A stretch of 64,000 nt of DNA from Anaerobacillus isosaccharinicus. Lineage in GTDB: Bacteria; Bacillota; Bacilli; Bacillales; Anaerobacillaceae. Shown piece after piece: positions 32,784 to 41,527 of the stretch (its first letter is position 1; the number at the start of each line of letters is the position of its first letter). The notes under the pieces were generated by a model. The model saw nothing but the letters and a program-made list of their open reading frames with translations. It ran no database searches and was not told where the DNA came from. The DNA is taken from positions 2,718,164-2,782,163 of the forward strand of contig NZ_CP063356.1 of the NCBI RefSeq assembly GCF_001866075.3. The letters run 5' to 3'. A program made the position numbers and the translations under genes.

Positions 32784-35114
32784 ATGATAAATGGGTATAA
32801 AAAGAAAGCAAATATTAATTTCTCCAAGTTGTTCCATGTTACATTTGACCTAGATAACCAACTAGAAGAAGACTATTCTTCAGCAATTTTCTTCTTAGCA
32901 AATGAAGAAGGGCAATTAATTACGATACGTGAGGTTGGAGGATATGATCCTACTGCAGCTGAGGTCATTTTTGGTTTAAAAGACAAATTAGTAACTAATC
33001 AACTTCCTATTATAATGAATCATTATCAAATTGATGCCATTCCTGTTACGTTGCAAAAGGACGAAGAAAAGTGGATTGGATACTTTGGAGTAGTTATAAC
33101 TGTAGAAGAAGGAAGCCCTGAAACAGTGCGATCTTTATTGCTTGGCTATAAGCAAACCCTTATCATGACCACTAATTATCTCGAGTCAAAACAAAAACTA
33201 GAGAATTCACAGAAAAAAGAAAATATAGATCAAATGATATCAAAGCTCTTAAGGGAGACAAACTATACCGATGACTTTGGTGTTTTTGCCCGAGCATTTA
33301 TTAAAAAATTGAAGGAAATGACTACAGGTGGAGACTTTACACTATTACTTCTAAATAGGAACGAGGATTTGTTAATCCCTAGGTTTTCTACAAATCAAGA
33401 AATAATTGTCAATAAACAAGAATATATCCTTCCTTTTAATGAAATACGTGAAGCGATCGGTAAGCTTGAAGACAATCAATTCCGTATTCTGACAAAAGGT
33501 TTTTCATTAGGAATGGAAGCCTTAAATCGACGGTATGACGATTATGCGGTAATCCCCTTAGAAAAAGAGGGGAAGTTATTTACTGTGCTTATTTATGGAG
33601 TACAAGAAGGAAAAGTCCAATCGCAAATAAAAAATAGTATCTTAGATTTAGTTACAGAATCAGCTAGTCTAATTTATAAATTATTGAATTACGAATATGT
33701 TTTAAAAGAGCAAAAGCGAAAAGAACTTCTTTTGCAGGTGACGAAGAAATTCCACTCTTCAATGGATGTAAGTGCTATTCTAAGTGAAATTATTGATGCA
33801 CTAAAACAAGTTTTTCCGTCGTTTGATATCCATCTCCTATTGTCCCATGAGTGGGAAGTGAGCAATGATTTACCAGTTATGCAATTGAGCTACGGAAAAG
33901 ATAAGTCAAATGAAGTGGCTACTAATGCTTACTTAACTGGAAAAATTCAAATTGAAGATATTGTTAAAGAACGAAAATCTGTCGTTTATGCGCCGTTACG
34001 CGGAAAACAAGGCGTATATGGCGTCTTAAAAATTATGGCTAGTGACTCTTTTGTTTTTCCTAAACATGAAATTGATTTTATTGAAGTTCTTGCTGATACT
34101 GGCGGAAATGCGATTGAAAATGCTGAACTTTACCAGCAATCAAGACAACTTGTTGAAGACTTACAGCTAATTAATAAAACATCACATCAATTAAATTCAA
34201 ATTTACGATTATCAGAAACAATCAGCTATATGACAAAGCAAATTAAATCTTCTTTTGAGGCTAAAGAAATTGGATTTTTTATGTTTCGGACAAACGGCGA
34301 TGTTGAGGTAATCGAGGGTAGTACAAATTACTTTTTACGAGAAACAATCCTTGTAGAGATCAATGATTTTTGTGAACAAATCAAAAAAGAAAAAGACGCC
34401 TTATTTATTGGGGATCTTGCTTCACAAGAACCATATTTATTAAAGCCGTTTCGTTCTTTCATCGCAGTACCCATGGTGCAAAGTGGTGAATTAAAGGGTG
34501 CTGTTTTTATTGTCCATGACCATGCATATCATTTTTCTTTTAATAAGTTTAAACTGCTTCAATCACTTATTCATCACTCTACATTAGCTTTTACGAATTC
34601 GATGCTTCATGAGGAGTTAGAGAAATTAGTTATAACTGACCACCTTACGAGACTATACGCTAGAAATTTCTTAGATGAGAAAATTGAAGAGTCAATGGAT
34701 AAAGATGCTTATGGATGCTTTATTTTAATCGATATTGATAATTTTAAGCAGATTAACGATATCTATGGACATCAAGTCGGCGATGACATCATTATTCAAG
34801 TTGCCAATGTCCTTAAAAAAAACATAAAAAATACTGACATCGCTGCAAGGTGGGGCGGAGAAGAGCTAGCTGTTTATCTTTCAAAAGTGGATCAAGAAAT
34901 TGGGTCTGTTGTTGCAGAAAGAATACGTCAAAGAGTAGCAGAAGAAACAAGCCCTTCAGTAACCATTTCATGCGGTGTTTCTGATTGGAAGCAAGTTGAT
35001 GAAGAGAAATCTTTGAAAGCATTGTTTAAACAGGCAGACCAAGCGTTGTATACAGCTAAACGAAGCGGTAAAAATGTAGTAATCGTTTATGATGAAAACA
35101 TATGTTGTATGTAG
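32784..35114 (+). CDS. dgcP: GAF-GGDEF diguanylate cyclase DgcP (YtrP)
   Basis: A 776-residue cytoplasmic enzyme that makes c-di-GMP from two GTP. The N-terminal region (about 1-150) has no motif I know. At least two GAF-like sensor regions follow (about 310-450, with DVSAILSEIIDALKQVFPSF and DFIEVLADTGGNAIENAELY; and 455-610, with FIAVPMVQSGELKGAVFIVHD). The GGDEF domain starts near 620 (VITDHLTRLYARNFLDE, ILIDIDNFKQINDIYGHQVGDD) with active-site GGEEL. The inhibitory I-site RxxD reads KNTD, lacking the Arg. Its position next to rpsD and refZ matches B. subtilis ytrP/dgcP, but it is longer (about 580 aa there). Confidence 0.88.
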   Translation: MINGYKKKANINFSKLFHVTFDLDNQLEEDYSSAIFFLANEEGQLITIREVGGYDPTAAEVIFGLKDKLVTNQLPIIMNHYQIDAIPVTLQKDEEKWIGYFGVVITVEEGSPETVRSLLLGYKQTLIMTTNYLESKQKLENSQKKENIDQMISKLLRETNYTDDFGVFARAFIKKLKEMTTGGDFTLLLLNRNEDLLIPRFSTNQEIIVNKQEYILPFNEIREAIGKLEDNQFRILTKGFSLGMEALNRRYDDYAVIPLEKEGKLFTVLIYGVQEGKVQSQIKNSILDLVTESASLIYKLLNYEYVLKEQKRKELLLQVTKKFHSSMDVSAILSEIIDALKQVFPSFDIHLLLSHEWEVSNDLPVMQLSYGKDKSNEVATNAYLTGKIQIEDIVKERKSVVYAPLRGKQGVYGVLKIMASDSFVFPKHEIDFIEVLADTGGNAIENAELYQQSRQLVEDLQLINKTSHQLNSNLRLSETISYMTKQIKSSFEAKEIGFFMFRTNGDVEVIEGSTNYFLRETILVEINDFCEQIKKEKDALFIGDLASQEPYLLKPFRSFIAVPMVQSGELKGAVFIVHDHAYHFSFNKFKLLQSLIHHSTLAFTNSMLHEELEKLVITDHLTRLYARNFLDEKIEESMDKDAYGCFILIDIDNFKQINDIYGHQVGDDIIIQVANVLKKNIKNTDIAARWGGEELAVYLSKVDQEIGSVVAERIRQRVAEETSPSVTISCGVSDWKQVDEEKSLKALFKQADQALYTAKRSGKNVVIVYDENICCM

Positions 35115-35130
35115 TAGTGAAAAAAAGGTG

Positions 35131-35176
35131 GTGTAGAATGAGGTGGCCCTTATTCTACACTGCTTTCTTTGTTTTT
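35131..35176 (+). terminator. Terminator after dgcP
   Basis: GTGTAGAATGAGG (35131-35143) pairs with CCTTATTCTACAC (35148-35160) over 13 bp around TGGC. A T-rich stretch follows at some distance. Confidence 0.6.
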
Positions 35177-35336
35177 CGACTACAATTTGAAAAATTTCGG
35201 TAATGGTAGCGGTAAATGTAGAAACATCTTTCTTCACTGTCGAGCAAAAAAAGCAGGGATTCAACAACTTTTTTTGAAAATAAATAGTATACAATATCGG
35301 CTTTCAAATTTTCATAGTGAAAGAGGTGAACGGGTG

Positions 35337-35984
35337 ATGGAAAAAGGTGAAAATACAAAGCGTAAGGTGATGGAAGCGGCTGTGTCATTATTTAATGTCA
35401 AAGGCTTTAGTGGGACATCAATTAGGGCTATCGCCAATAAGGCAAATGTAAATGTAGCGTTAATTTCTTATTACTTTGGCAATAAACAAGGGCTTATGGA
35501 GAAGCTAATGATTGAATTTTTAGAAGGCTATACGAATATTGCTGAAAAAGGTTATCTTCACTTAAATAGGTTATCTGCTAAACAATGTTTATACATGGTT
35601 GTTGAGAATTTATTAAAGTACCAGCAGCAAAATCATCATCTGGCTAGATTTGTTCATCGAGAAGTTACATTAGATTCTACATTAGTTCGGGAGCTTATGA
35701 TGACTTATTTTATGAAGGAAAAGCATTTTATTAAAGAGATCATCGAAGTAGGGGTAAAACAAAAAGAGTTTCGCCCAGTATCTAGTGATTTTGCGGCAAT
35801 TCAAATTAGGGCATTAGTGACAATGCCTTATTCTCAGCCCCAGTATATACGAGAAGTTTATCACCTTACTCCCCATGAAAATTATTTTGTTCACAAGTAT
35901 TTAAATCATGTTGAAAAGTGGCTAAATGAGTTTTTAAATAAAGACGCAAATCATAGTAAATTAAATACTTTATCAGCAAATTAA
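35337..35984 (+). CDS. refZ: TetR-family forespore division regulator RefZ (YttP)
   Basis: A 215-residue TetR-type DNA-binding protein. In B. subtilis RefZ binds sites flanking the origin at the onset of sporulation and antagonises FtsZ rings near the captured chromosome. The helix-turn-helix is at residues about 10-55 (KRKVMEAAVSLFNVKGFSGTSIRAIANKANVNVALISYYFGNKQGLMEKL). The C-terminal helices carry the dimer interface. ATG 35337 has AGAGGTGA 7 nt upstream; the frame runs open further up but without a site. Its place between dgcP and ezrA matches yttP. Confidence 0.88.
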   Translation: MEKGENTKRKVMEAAVSLFNVKGFSGTSIRAIANKANVNVALISYYFGNKQGLMEKLMIEFLEGYTNIAEKGYLHLNRLSAKQCLYMVVENLLKYQQQNHHLARFVHREVTLDSTLVRELMMTYFMKEKHFIKEIIEVGVKQKEFRPVSSDFAAIQIRALVTMPYSQPQYIREVYHLTPHENYFVHKYLNHVEKWLNEFLNKDANHSKLNTLSAN

Positions 35985-36354
35985 GATCATAAGGTTTTAC
36001 TTACTTTTCCATACGAGTGTAGTATAGAATTGTAAGCAAATTACCTTTGATTTTTTTTTGTTTTGGGATTAAAAATAAGTGAATGATTAAACAAAAATTG
36101 ACCTAATTTTCTTATAAACAAAAATTACAAAAACAATTTGAAAAAAATAAGTCAAAAATTGTTTATTCATGGTATCATGTTAATATCGAAAAATATCGAT
36201 TTTTACGTAATTATAATAGATACTTATATGAAGATGTAATTTCTAAAAAATTTGTTTACCTAATATTATTTATTTTCATAACTAAACCACTGCTAAGGTG
36301 GTTTAAGATAGAATGCATATTACATAATCAACGAAGATAGATGGAGGCTTAATC
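35985..36354. other. AT-rich intergenic region between refZ and ezrA
   Basis: 370 nt with no credible frame and many A/T runs. AAACCACTGC and GGTGGTTT near 36283-36304 form a small hairpin close to the ezrA start. It must hold the ezrA promoter, but no -35/-10 pair stands out. Nothing else is seen. Confidence 0.4.
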
Positions 36355-38052
36355 ATGCTGCAATATTTTATTTACGCAACTTTGATAGTGATACTGGCTA
36401 TTATTATATATGGTGCAATTTCTAGAAAACGGGTTTATCGAGAGGTGGATCGCCTAGAAGCTTGGAAGATACAAATTATGAACAAGCCAGTTACGGACGA
36501 GATTTCTAAGATAAAAGGCTTAAACATGTCTGGTGAAACTGAAAGTAAATTTGAAATTTGGCGTAATGAGTGGGATGAAATTTTAACTTTAAAACTCCCG
36601 GATTTAGAAGAAAAACTTTTTGACGTTGAAGAAGCGGCAAATAAATACCGATTTATTAAGGCAAAAAACATGCTAAACAATATTGGTGAACAACTAAGCA
36701 AAATTGAAGAGAGCCTTCAAGAAATGTTAGCTGATGTTAATTTATTGATTAATAGTGAAGAAGATAACCGCCAACAAATTGATGATATTCGAAAACTATA
36801 CAAGGAAATTAAAAAGTACTTAAATCAAAATAAGAACATTTTAGGTACGACAATTTATGCTTTTGAAAAAAGACTTGAAGAAATTGATAAGTCCTTTGTT
36901 TCATTTGAGGTTGCTACAAAGGAAGGAAACTACTTTGAGGCGCGAGAAATTTTATTGGTTATGAAAGAAGAAATTAATCTTGAGAAGTGGAAAATGGATG
37001 AAGTTCCGAAAATGCTCGTCCAGATTGAATCAGAGGTTCCATCCCAATTAGACGAAATCTCTCAAGGTATTAAAGAAATGGAAGAAGACGGATATATTCT
37101 CGATCATTTTTCTTTTAAAGCAGATATTCAGGATATGAGAAGTCAATTACACAAGTTACTTCCTTTACTCGAAGAAGGTAATATTGAAGCTTGCGTAAAT
37201 GTCGTTGGCGATATGTATAAGGAAATTGATCAAATATATGACACGCTTGAGCAAGAAGTTTTGGCTAAGCAGTTTGTAAGCTATGAACTTACTACGATTA
37301 GGGAAGAAACTGAAATTTTACGTGAAAGCTTCGTTGAACTAAAAGCTGACGTTGAAACAATTAAATTGAGTTATCGTATTCCTGAAGAAGAAATGAAAAC
37401 TCACTTAAAGCTTGAAAAGCAAATTAAAGAGTTAATTAATAAACTAAGTGTTATTGAAGATGTAGCTACTAATAATAAACAATCCAATTTAGTACTAAAA
37501 AAGTCCATAGAGGATTTTAAAGCCGAATTATTAGAGCGACAAAACACACTAGAAAATTGCCTTCAAGTCCTCAACTCTTTACGAAGTGATGAGATCAAAG
37601 CTCAAGAAACGTTAAAAGAGTTAAAGGATAAAATTCGTCAAGGACATCGTCTTATTAAAAAGAGCAACGTTCCGGGCCTTCCTGAATTGATTTTAATTAA
37701 ATTAAATGAAGCTCAAACTAGTTTAGTAGCTGCTACTGAGAAACTAGAGAAAATTCCTTTAGTGATGGTTGATGTAAATGATTCAATGGAACAAGCGCTA
37801 GAAACTGTAGACGAAGTTTATAACTTGATATCTGCAACCATTGAACAAGCTTTAACTGCTGAGAGGGTTATCCAATATGGTAATCGGTACAGGAGTAATT
37901 CTACTTACATCCATATCGAACTGTTAAGAGCTGAGGAAGCATTTCGACTTTTTCAGTATGAGGAAGCGTTAGAAATAGCTCTTACAGCTATTGAAGAGAT
38001 AGAACCTGAAGTGTTAGAAAAGATAAATTCGTATTCATTTGAAAAGGTTTAG
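36355..38052 (+). CDS. ezrA: Septation ring formation regulator EzrA
   Basis: A 565-residue membrane-anchored negative regulator of FtsZ ring assembly that also links division to PBP1 movement. One N-terminal helix (residues 3-22, YFIYATLIVILAIIIYGAIS) is followed by about 540 residues of almost continuous coiled coil in spectrin-like bundles (DLEEKLFDVEEAANKYRFIKAKNML, LEKQIKELINKLSVIEDVATNN, QALETVDEVYNLISATIEQALTAER). Length matches the family. The ATG follows GATGGAGG. Order with nifZ and thiI is conserved. A terminator follows directly. Confidence 0.96.
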   Translation: MLQYFIYATLIVILAIIIYGAISRKRVYREVDRLEAWKIQIMNKPVTDEISKIKGLNMSGETESKFEIWRNEWDEILTLKLPDLEEKLFDVEEAANKYRFIKAKNMLNNIGEQLSKIEESLQEMLADVNLLINSEEDNRQQIDDIRKLYKEIKKYLNQNKNILGTTIYAFEKRLEEIDKSFVSFEVATKEGNYFEAREILLVMKEEINLEKWKMDEVPKMLVQIESEVPSQLDEISQGIKEMEEDGYILDHFSFKADIQDMRSQLHKLLPLLEEGNIEACVNVVGDMYKEIDQIYDTLEQEVLAKQFVSYELTTIREETEILRESFVELKADVETIKLSYRIPEEEMKTHLKLEKQIKELINKLSVIEDVATNNKQSNLVLKKSIEDFKAELLERQNTLENCLQVLNSLRSDEIKAQETLKELKDKIRQGHRLIKKSNVPGLPELILIKLNEAQTSLVAATEKLEKIPLVMVDVNDSMEQALETVDEVYNLISATIEQALTAERVIQYGNRYRSNSTYIHIELLRAEEAFRLFQYEEALEIALTAIEEIEPEVLEKINSYSFEKV

Positions 38053-38072
38053 CCCTTGTGCTAAGCCTTTTT
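38044..38072 (+). terminator. Terminator of ezrA
   Basis: AGGTTTAGC pairs with GCTAAGCCT (one G-U) around CCTTGT and is followed by a T run. The stem overlaps the last codons and stop of ezrA. Confidence 0.75.
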
Positions 38073-38239
38073 AACTTCACTTTAAAAAATATTATATTTA
38101 CGAAGTAGGACGAACCTCATTGGATCGTTGTCGAATGATGAAAGCGCTCTAAAAAATGTAATATGAAAAAGGTATTTAAACCCTTGCTATTCATAGATCT
38201 CAAAAGTAATATAGATAGAAAGAGAAGGAGGTGAGGTTG

Positions 38240-38566
38240 TTGGGTAAGTGGGTAATGCTCTCGTTTGTAGGTCTAGTTTGTTTGTCTATTTGGGGCACTT
38301 TAGTTTCATTTGTATTTTTTGGTGATCCTCGACAACAGGTATCAGAGGTAGAAGATAAACTGTTAAGTGAAGAAGTAGTAAACTCAACAACTAACCCTTG
38401 GGATGTAATAACAGTTCAAGAAGATACTTTTAATCCAAGAGAGACCTTAAGAATGAATATAAAAAAAAGGGGCATTTGGAAAGAGGATGTTGCCCATATC
38501 GCACCTAATGGTGAAATTTCCATAGATGAATTATTAGCAATAGTAACACAAAAAGACCAACACTAA
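38240..38566 (+). CDS. Small membrane-anchored protein, unknown function
   Basis: Unrecognised protein of about 108 residues. An N-terminal helix (KWVMLSFVGLVCLSIWGTLVSFVFF) precedes a polar region with NPWDVITVQEDTFNPRETLRMN and a C-terminal EISIDELLAIVTQ. The start is probably TTG 38240, 8 nt after AAGGAGG (38225-38231). TTG 38237 is also possible, and GTG 38231 overlaps the site. It stands between ezrA and nifZ with its own terminator, so it is a separate unit. No function is proposed. Confidence 0.55.
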   Translation: MGKWVMLSFVGLVCLSIWGTLVSFVFFGDPRQQVSEVEDKLLSEEVVNSTTNPWDVITVQEDTFNPRETLRMNIKKRGIWKEDVAHIAPNGEISIDELLAIVTQKDQH

Positions 38567-38606
38567 GATGAGAGTTCAATACTCTCCCTCTTATGTTGGT
38601 CTTTAT
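38549..38606 (+). terminator. Terminator after the small membrane protein gene
   Basis: AAGACCAACACTAAGA pairs with TCTTATGTTGGTCTT over an imperfect stem that starts within the last codons of the upstream gene; TTATT follows. Confidence 0.75.
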
Positions 38607-38687
38607 TCCATTTAGGAACTATTTTATTCAAGATATAGTTATGATATTATATTTAGATGCAAAGGAAGTGTAAAGGAGTTTACTCAA

Positions 38688-39827
38688 ATGATATACTTTG
38701 ACAATAGTGCAACAACGAAACCCTATAAAGAGGTACTTGAAACATATAGCAAAGTGTCTGAGGTCTATTTTGGAAACCCTTCTTCTCTACATACGTTAGG
38801 GAAAGAGGCTGAAATGTTATTAGATCAAGGAAGGGATCAAATTGCAAAACTTCTTAAAGTAAATAAAAAAGAGATTATTTTTACTTCTGGAGGAACGGAA
38901 GGGAATAACTTAGCGATTAAAGGGACTGCCCTTGAACATAAAAATAGGGGTAAGCATTTAATTACTACTAGTGTTGAGCATGCTTCAAATTATGAAGCGT
39001 TCGCACAGTTAGAAAAATTTGGGTTCGAAGTAACCTTTTTAAACGTTAACGAATCAGGAGAAATCTCTATTAGTGAATTAAAGGATGCCCTTCGTGATGA
39101 TACAATTCTTGTGTCTATGATCCATGTGAACAACGAGTTAGGTTCTATTCAACCTATTAAAGAAGTAGGCGAATTGCTAAAAGATTATCCAAAAGTTTAT
39201 TTCCATGTTGATCACGTTCAAGGAATGACGAAAGTACCAATATCATTTAAAGATTGTTATATTGATTTATGTACGATATCTGGACATAAATTTCATGGGC
39301 CAAAAGGAACAGGAGTTTTGTATGTTCGCCAAGGGGTGAAATTATTTTCATTATTAACAGGCGGTGTGCAAGAGAATAACTTACGAGCAGGTACAGAAAA
39401 TATACCTGGAAATGTGGCGATGGCAAAAGCACTTAGATTATCGATGGGGAAATTTGTGGATAATAAAAATCATCTAAATGAACTACGGAACCGTTTAGTC
39501 AACTCACTTAGAGAGATTGACGGAATTGTTGTAAATAGCCCTGATAATGGTGCTCCACATATTGTTAATTTTTCTTTACCTGGAATTAAACCAGAAGTTG
39601 TTATCCAAGCTTTAGGTGAACGCAAAATTTATGTCTCAACCAAATCCGCTTGTTCTTCAAAACTAAATGAACCAAGTCGGATTTTGATGGTTACTGGTTT
39701 AGGTCAAGAAAGGGCAGAAAGTGCCATTAGAGCTAGTTTTGCTTTTGAAAATACGAAAGAAGAAGTAGATGAATTTGTAAACGCGTTAAAAATCATCTTT
39801 TTACAATTAAAAGAAGTTATGAGGTAA
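38688..39827 (+). CDS. nifZ: Cysteine desulfurase NifZ, sulfur donor to ThiI
   Basis: A 379-residue class V PLP enzyme that takes sulfur from cysteine as a protein persulfide. Motifs: YFDNSATTKPYKEV at the N-terminus, TSGGTEGNNLAIKGTA, the PLP lysine in CTISGHKFHGPKGTGVLY (near residue 200), RAGTENIPGNVAMAKAL and the persulfide cysteine in STKSACSSKLNEPSRIL (near 325). It is six nt upstream of thiI and surely co-translated with it. In B. subtilis NifZ is the dedicated partner of ThiI. AAAGGAG precedes the ATG. Confidence 0.95.
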   Translation: MIYFDNSATTKPYKEVLETYSKVSEVYFGNPSSLHTLGKEAEMLLDQGRDQIAKLLKVNKKEIIFTSGGTEGNNLAIKGTALEHKNRGKHLITTSVEHASNYEAFAQLEKFGFEVTFLNVNESGEISISELKDALRDDTILVSMIHVNNELGSIQPIKEVGELLKDYPKVYFHVDHVQGMTKVPISFKDCYIDLCTISGHKFHGPKGTGVLYVRQGVKLFSLLTGGVQENNLRAGTENIPGNVAMAKALRLSMGKFVDNKNHLNELRNRLVNSLREIDGIVVNSPDNGAPHIVNFSLPGIKPEVVIQALGERKIYVSTKSACSSKLNEPSRILMVTGLGQERAESAIRASFAFENTKEEVDEFVNALKIIFLQLKEVMR

Positions 39828-39833
39828 TGAAAA

Positions 39834-41039
39834 ATGAACTATAATCATATTGTCATTCGCTATGCAGAACTAGCATTAAAAGGAAAAAACCGTTCTCAGT
39901 TCGAAAGAAGACTTCAAGAAAATATAAAAATTGCCCTAAAGCCATTTCCGAATGTAAAAATTGAACGAACATACGGAAGAATGTTTGTTCAACTCAATGG
40001 TGAGGATCATGAGTTAATTGCCGAAAAGCTTTCGAAAATTTTTGGAATTCATTCTTTTAGTATCGCTGTTAAAGTAGAAAACACGCTAGAGAAAATTCAA
40101 GACGGTGCCTTAAGGGCAATCACAGAAATTTTAGAAGGGAATAAAACCTTTAAAGTTTCGGCAAAAAGGGCAAATAAAGGATTTCCAATTGATTCTCAGA
40201 AATTAAATTATGAAGTTGGCGGTTATATCTTAGAAAATACAGAAGGACTCACTGTCGATGTTCATCATCCAGATATCGAGGTAAAGGTTGAAGTTCGAGA
40301 AGTTGCGACATATATATCTTGCGGCGTATACAAAGGGTCTGGAGGTCTTCCTGTAGGAACAGGTGGGAAAGTAGTTCTTATGCTCTCAGGCGGTATTGAT
40401 AGCCCGGTTGCGGGATATTTAGCGATGAAACGGGGAGTGAAGATTGAAGCGATCCATTTCCATAGTCCGCCTTATACGAATGAACGTGCAAAACAAAAGG
40501 TTATTGATCTAACAAAAGTTCTAACAGAATATGGTGGTAAAATTAAACTTCACGTTGTTCCGTTTACTAAAATACAAATGGAAATTCATAAAGTGATTCC
40601 AGGGAACTACACAATGACAATTATGCGAAGAATGATGCTTCGAATTAGTGAAAGAATTGCTGAACAACAAAAAGCATTTGCAATCACGACAGGAGAAAGT
40701 CTTGGGCAAGTAGCCAGTCAAACTTTGCATAGTATGCATACGATCAATGAAGTAACAAATATGCCAGTACTTCGACCTTTAGTTACAATGGACAAGCTAG
40801 AAGTCATTGACATCGCTCAAAAAATTGGGACGTTTGATTTATCAATTCTTCCTTATGAGGATTGCTGTACAATCTTTTTACCCCCAGAAACAAGTACAAA
40901 GCCTTTAAGAGATAAAGCACATAAATATGAAGAAAAGTTAGATATTGAAGCGCTAATTGAAGAAGCTGTTGGAAACTTAGATAGCTTTGATATTTTGCCA
41001 GGGATAGAAGCAAGTAAGGATTTTGAGGACCTTTTGTAA
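39834..41039 (+). CDS. thiI: tRNA 4-thiouridine synthase ThiI
   Basis: A 401-residue enzyme that adenylates U8 of tRNA and transfers sulfur to form 4-thiouridine. An N-terminal ferredoxin-like domain and THUMP domain (residues about 1-165, [49 protein letters not shown]) precede the PP-loop pyrophosphatase domain ([22 protein letters not shown] near 185). No C-terminal rhodanese domain is present, as is normal for Bacillus ThiI, which relies on NifZ and a Cys in the PP-loop domain. [15 protein letters not shown] shows a Cys pair. Length is as in B. subtilis. Confidence 0.96.
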   Translation: MNYNHIVIRYAELALKGKNRSQFERRLQENIKIALKPFPNVKIERTYGRMFVQLNGEDHELIAEKLSKIFGIHSFSIAVKVENTLEKIQDGALRAITEILEGNKTFKVSAKRANKGFPIDSQKLNYEVGGYILENTEGLTVDVHHPDIEVKVEVREVATYISCGVYKGSGGLPVGTGGKVVLMLSGGIDSPVAGYLAMKRGVKIEAIHFHSPPYTNERAKQKVIDLTKVLTEYGGKIKLHVVPFTKIQMEIHKVIPGNYTMTIMRRMMLRISERIAEQQKAFAITTGESLGQVASQTLHSMHTINEVTNMPVLRPLVTMDKLEVIDIAQKIGTFDLSILPYEDCCTIFLPPETSTKPLRDKAHKYEEKLDIEALIEEAVGNLDSFDILPGIEASKDFEDLL

Positions 41040-41068
41040 CATTTGAAACAATTACCAAGAAAAAAGAA

Positions 41069-41098
41069 GTATTGATTTACCCTCTTGTACACATCATA
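41069..41098 (+). promoter_or_regulatory. Candidate SigG promoter of the SASP gene
   Basis: GTATT (41069-41073), an 18-nt spacer and CATCATA (41092-41098). The SigG -10 CATNNTA is matched; the -35 (G-H-A-T-R) matches four of five. alpha/beta SASP genes are SigG-controlled. Confidence 0.4.
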
Positions 41099-41122
41099 TG
41101 TTTACAAGGGAGGTGAGACACA

Positions 41123-41338
41123 ATGGCAAACAACAACAGCAACAACTCAAACCAACTTTTAGTACCAGGAGTTCAACAAGCTCTTGATCAAATGAAGTAC
41201 GAAATCGCTTCTGAGTTTGGTGTTAACCTTGGTCCTGATGCAACTTCTCGCGCTAACGGTTCAGTTGGTGGTGAGATCACTAAACGCCTAGTTCAAATGG
41301 CTGAACAACAATTAGGCGGTGGATTTCAACAACAATAA
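41123..41338 (+). CDS. sspA: alpha/beta-type small acid-soluble spore protein
   Basis: A 71-residue DNA-binding spore protein that coats forespore DNA, shifts it to A-form and protects it from UV and heat. Both family signatures are visible: [33 protein letters not shown], including the GPR protease cleavage site EFGV (cut within E-I/F-A/G in germination), and a Gln/Asn-rich start and end. GGGAGGTGAG precedes the ATG. The position between thiI and mbcS matches B. subtilis sspA; the exact paralog letter is inferred from that. Confidence 0.95.
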   Translation: MANNNSNNSNQLLVPGVQQALDQMKYEIASEFGVNLGPDATSRANGSVGGEITKRLVQMAEQQLGGGFQQQ

Positions 41339-41355
41339 TTAAATACAATGGCTGT

Positions 41356-41389
41356 GAGAGGTGACCAGTGGTCATCTCTCTTTTGTTTT
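41356..41389 (+). terminator. Terminator of the SASP gene
   Basis: GAGAGGTGACC (41356-41366) pairs with GGTCATCTCTC (41370-41380), followed by TTTTGTTTT. Confidence 0.85.
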
Positions 41390-41527
41390 ATAAGTGTAGT
41401 ATTTCCCCCATATATTTCTTCCTCTGTAAAAAAAAATAAAAATTACTAAAATAAATATTCTAAAAAATCATTATATTCTGTATAATGGAATTAAGTTGTA
41501 AATTTTCTTTAAGGGGGAGAATAAATT

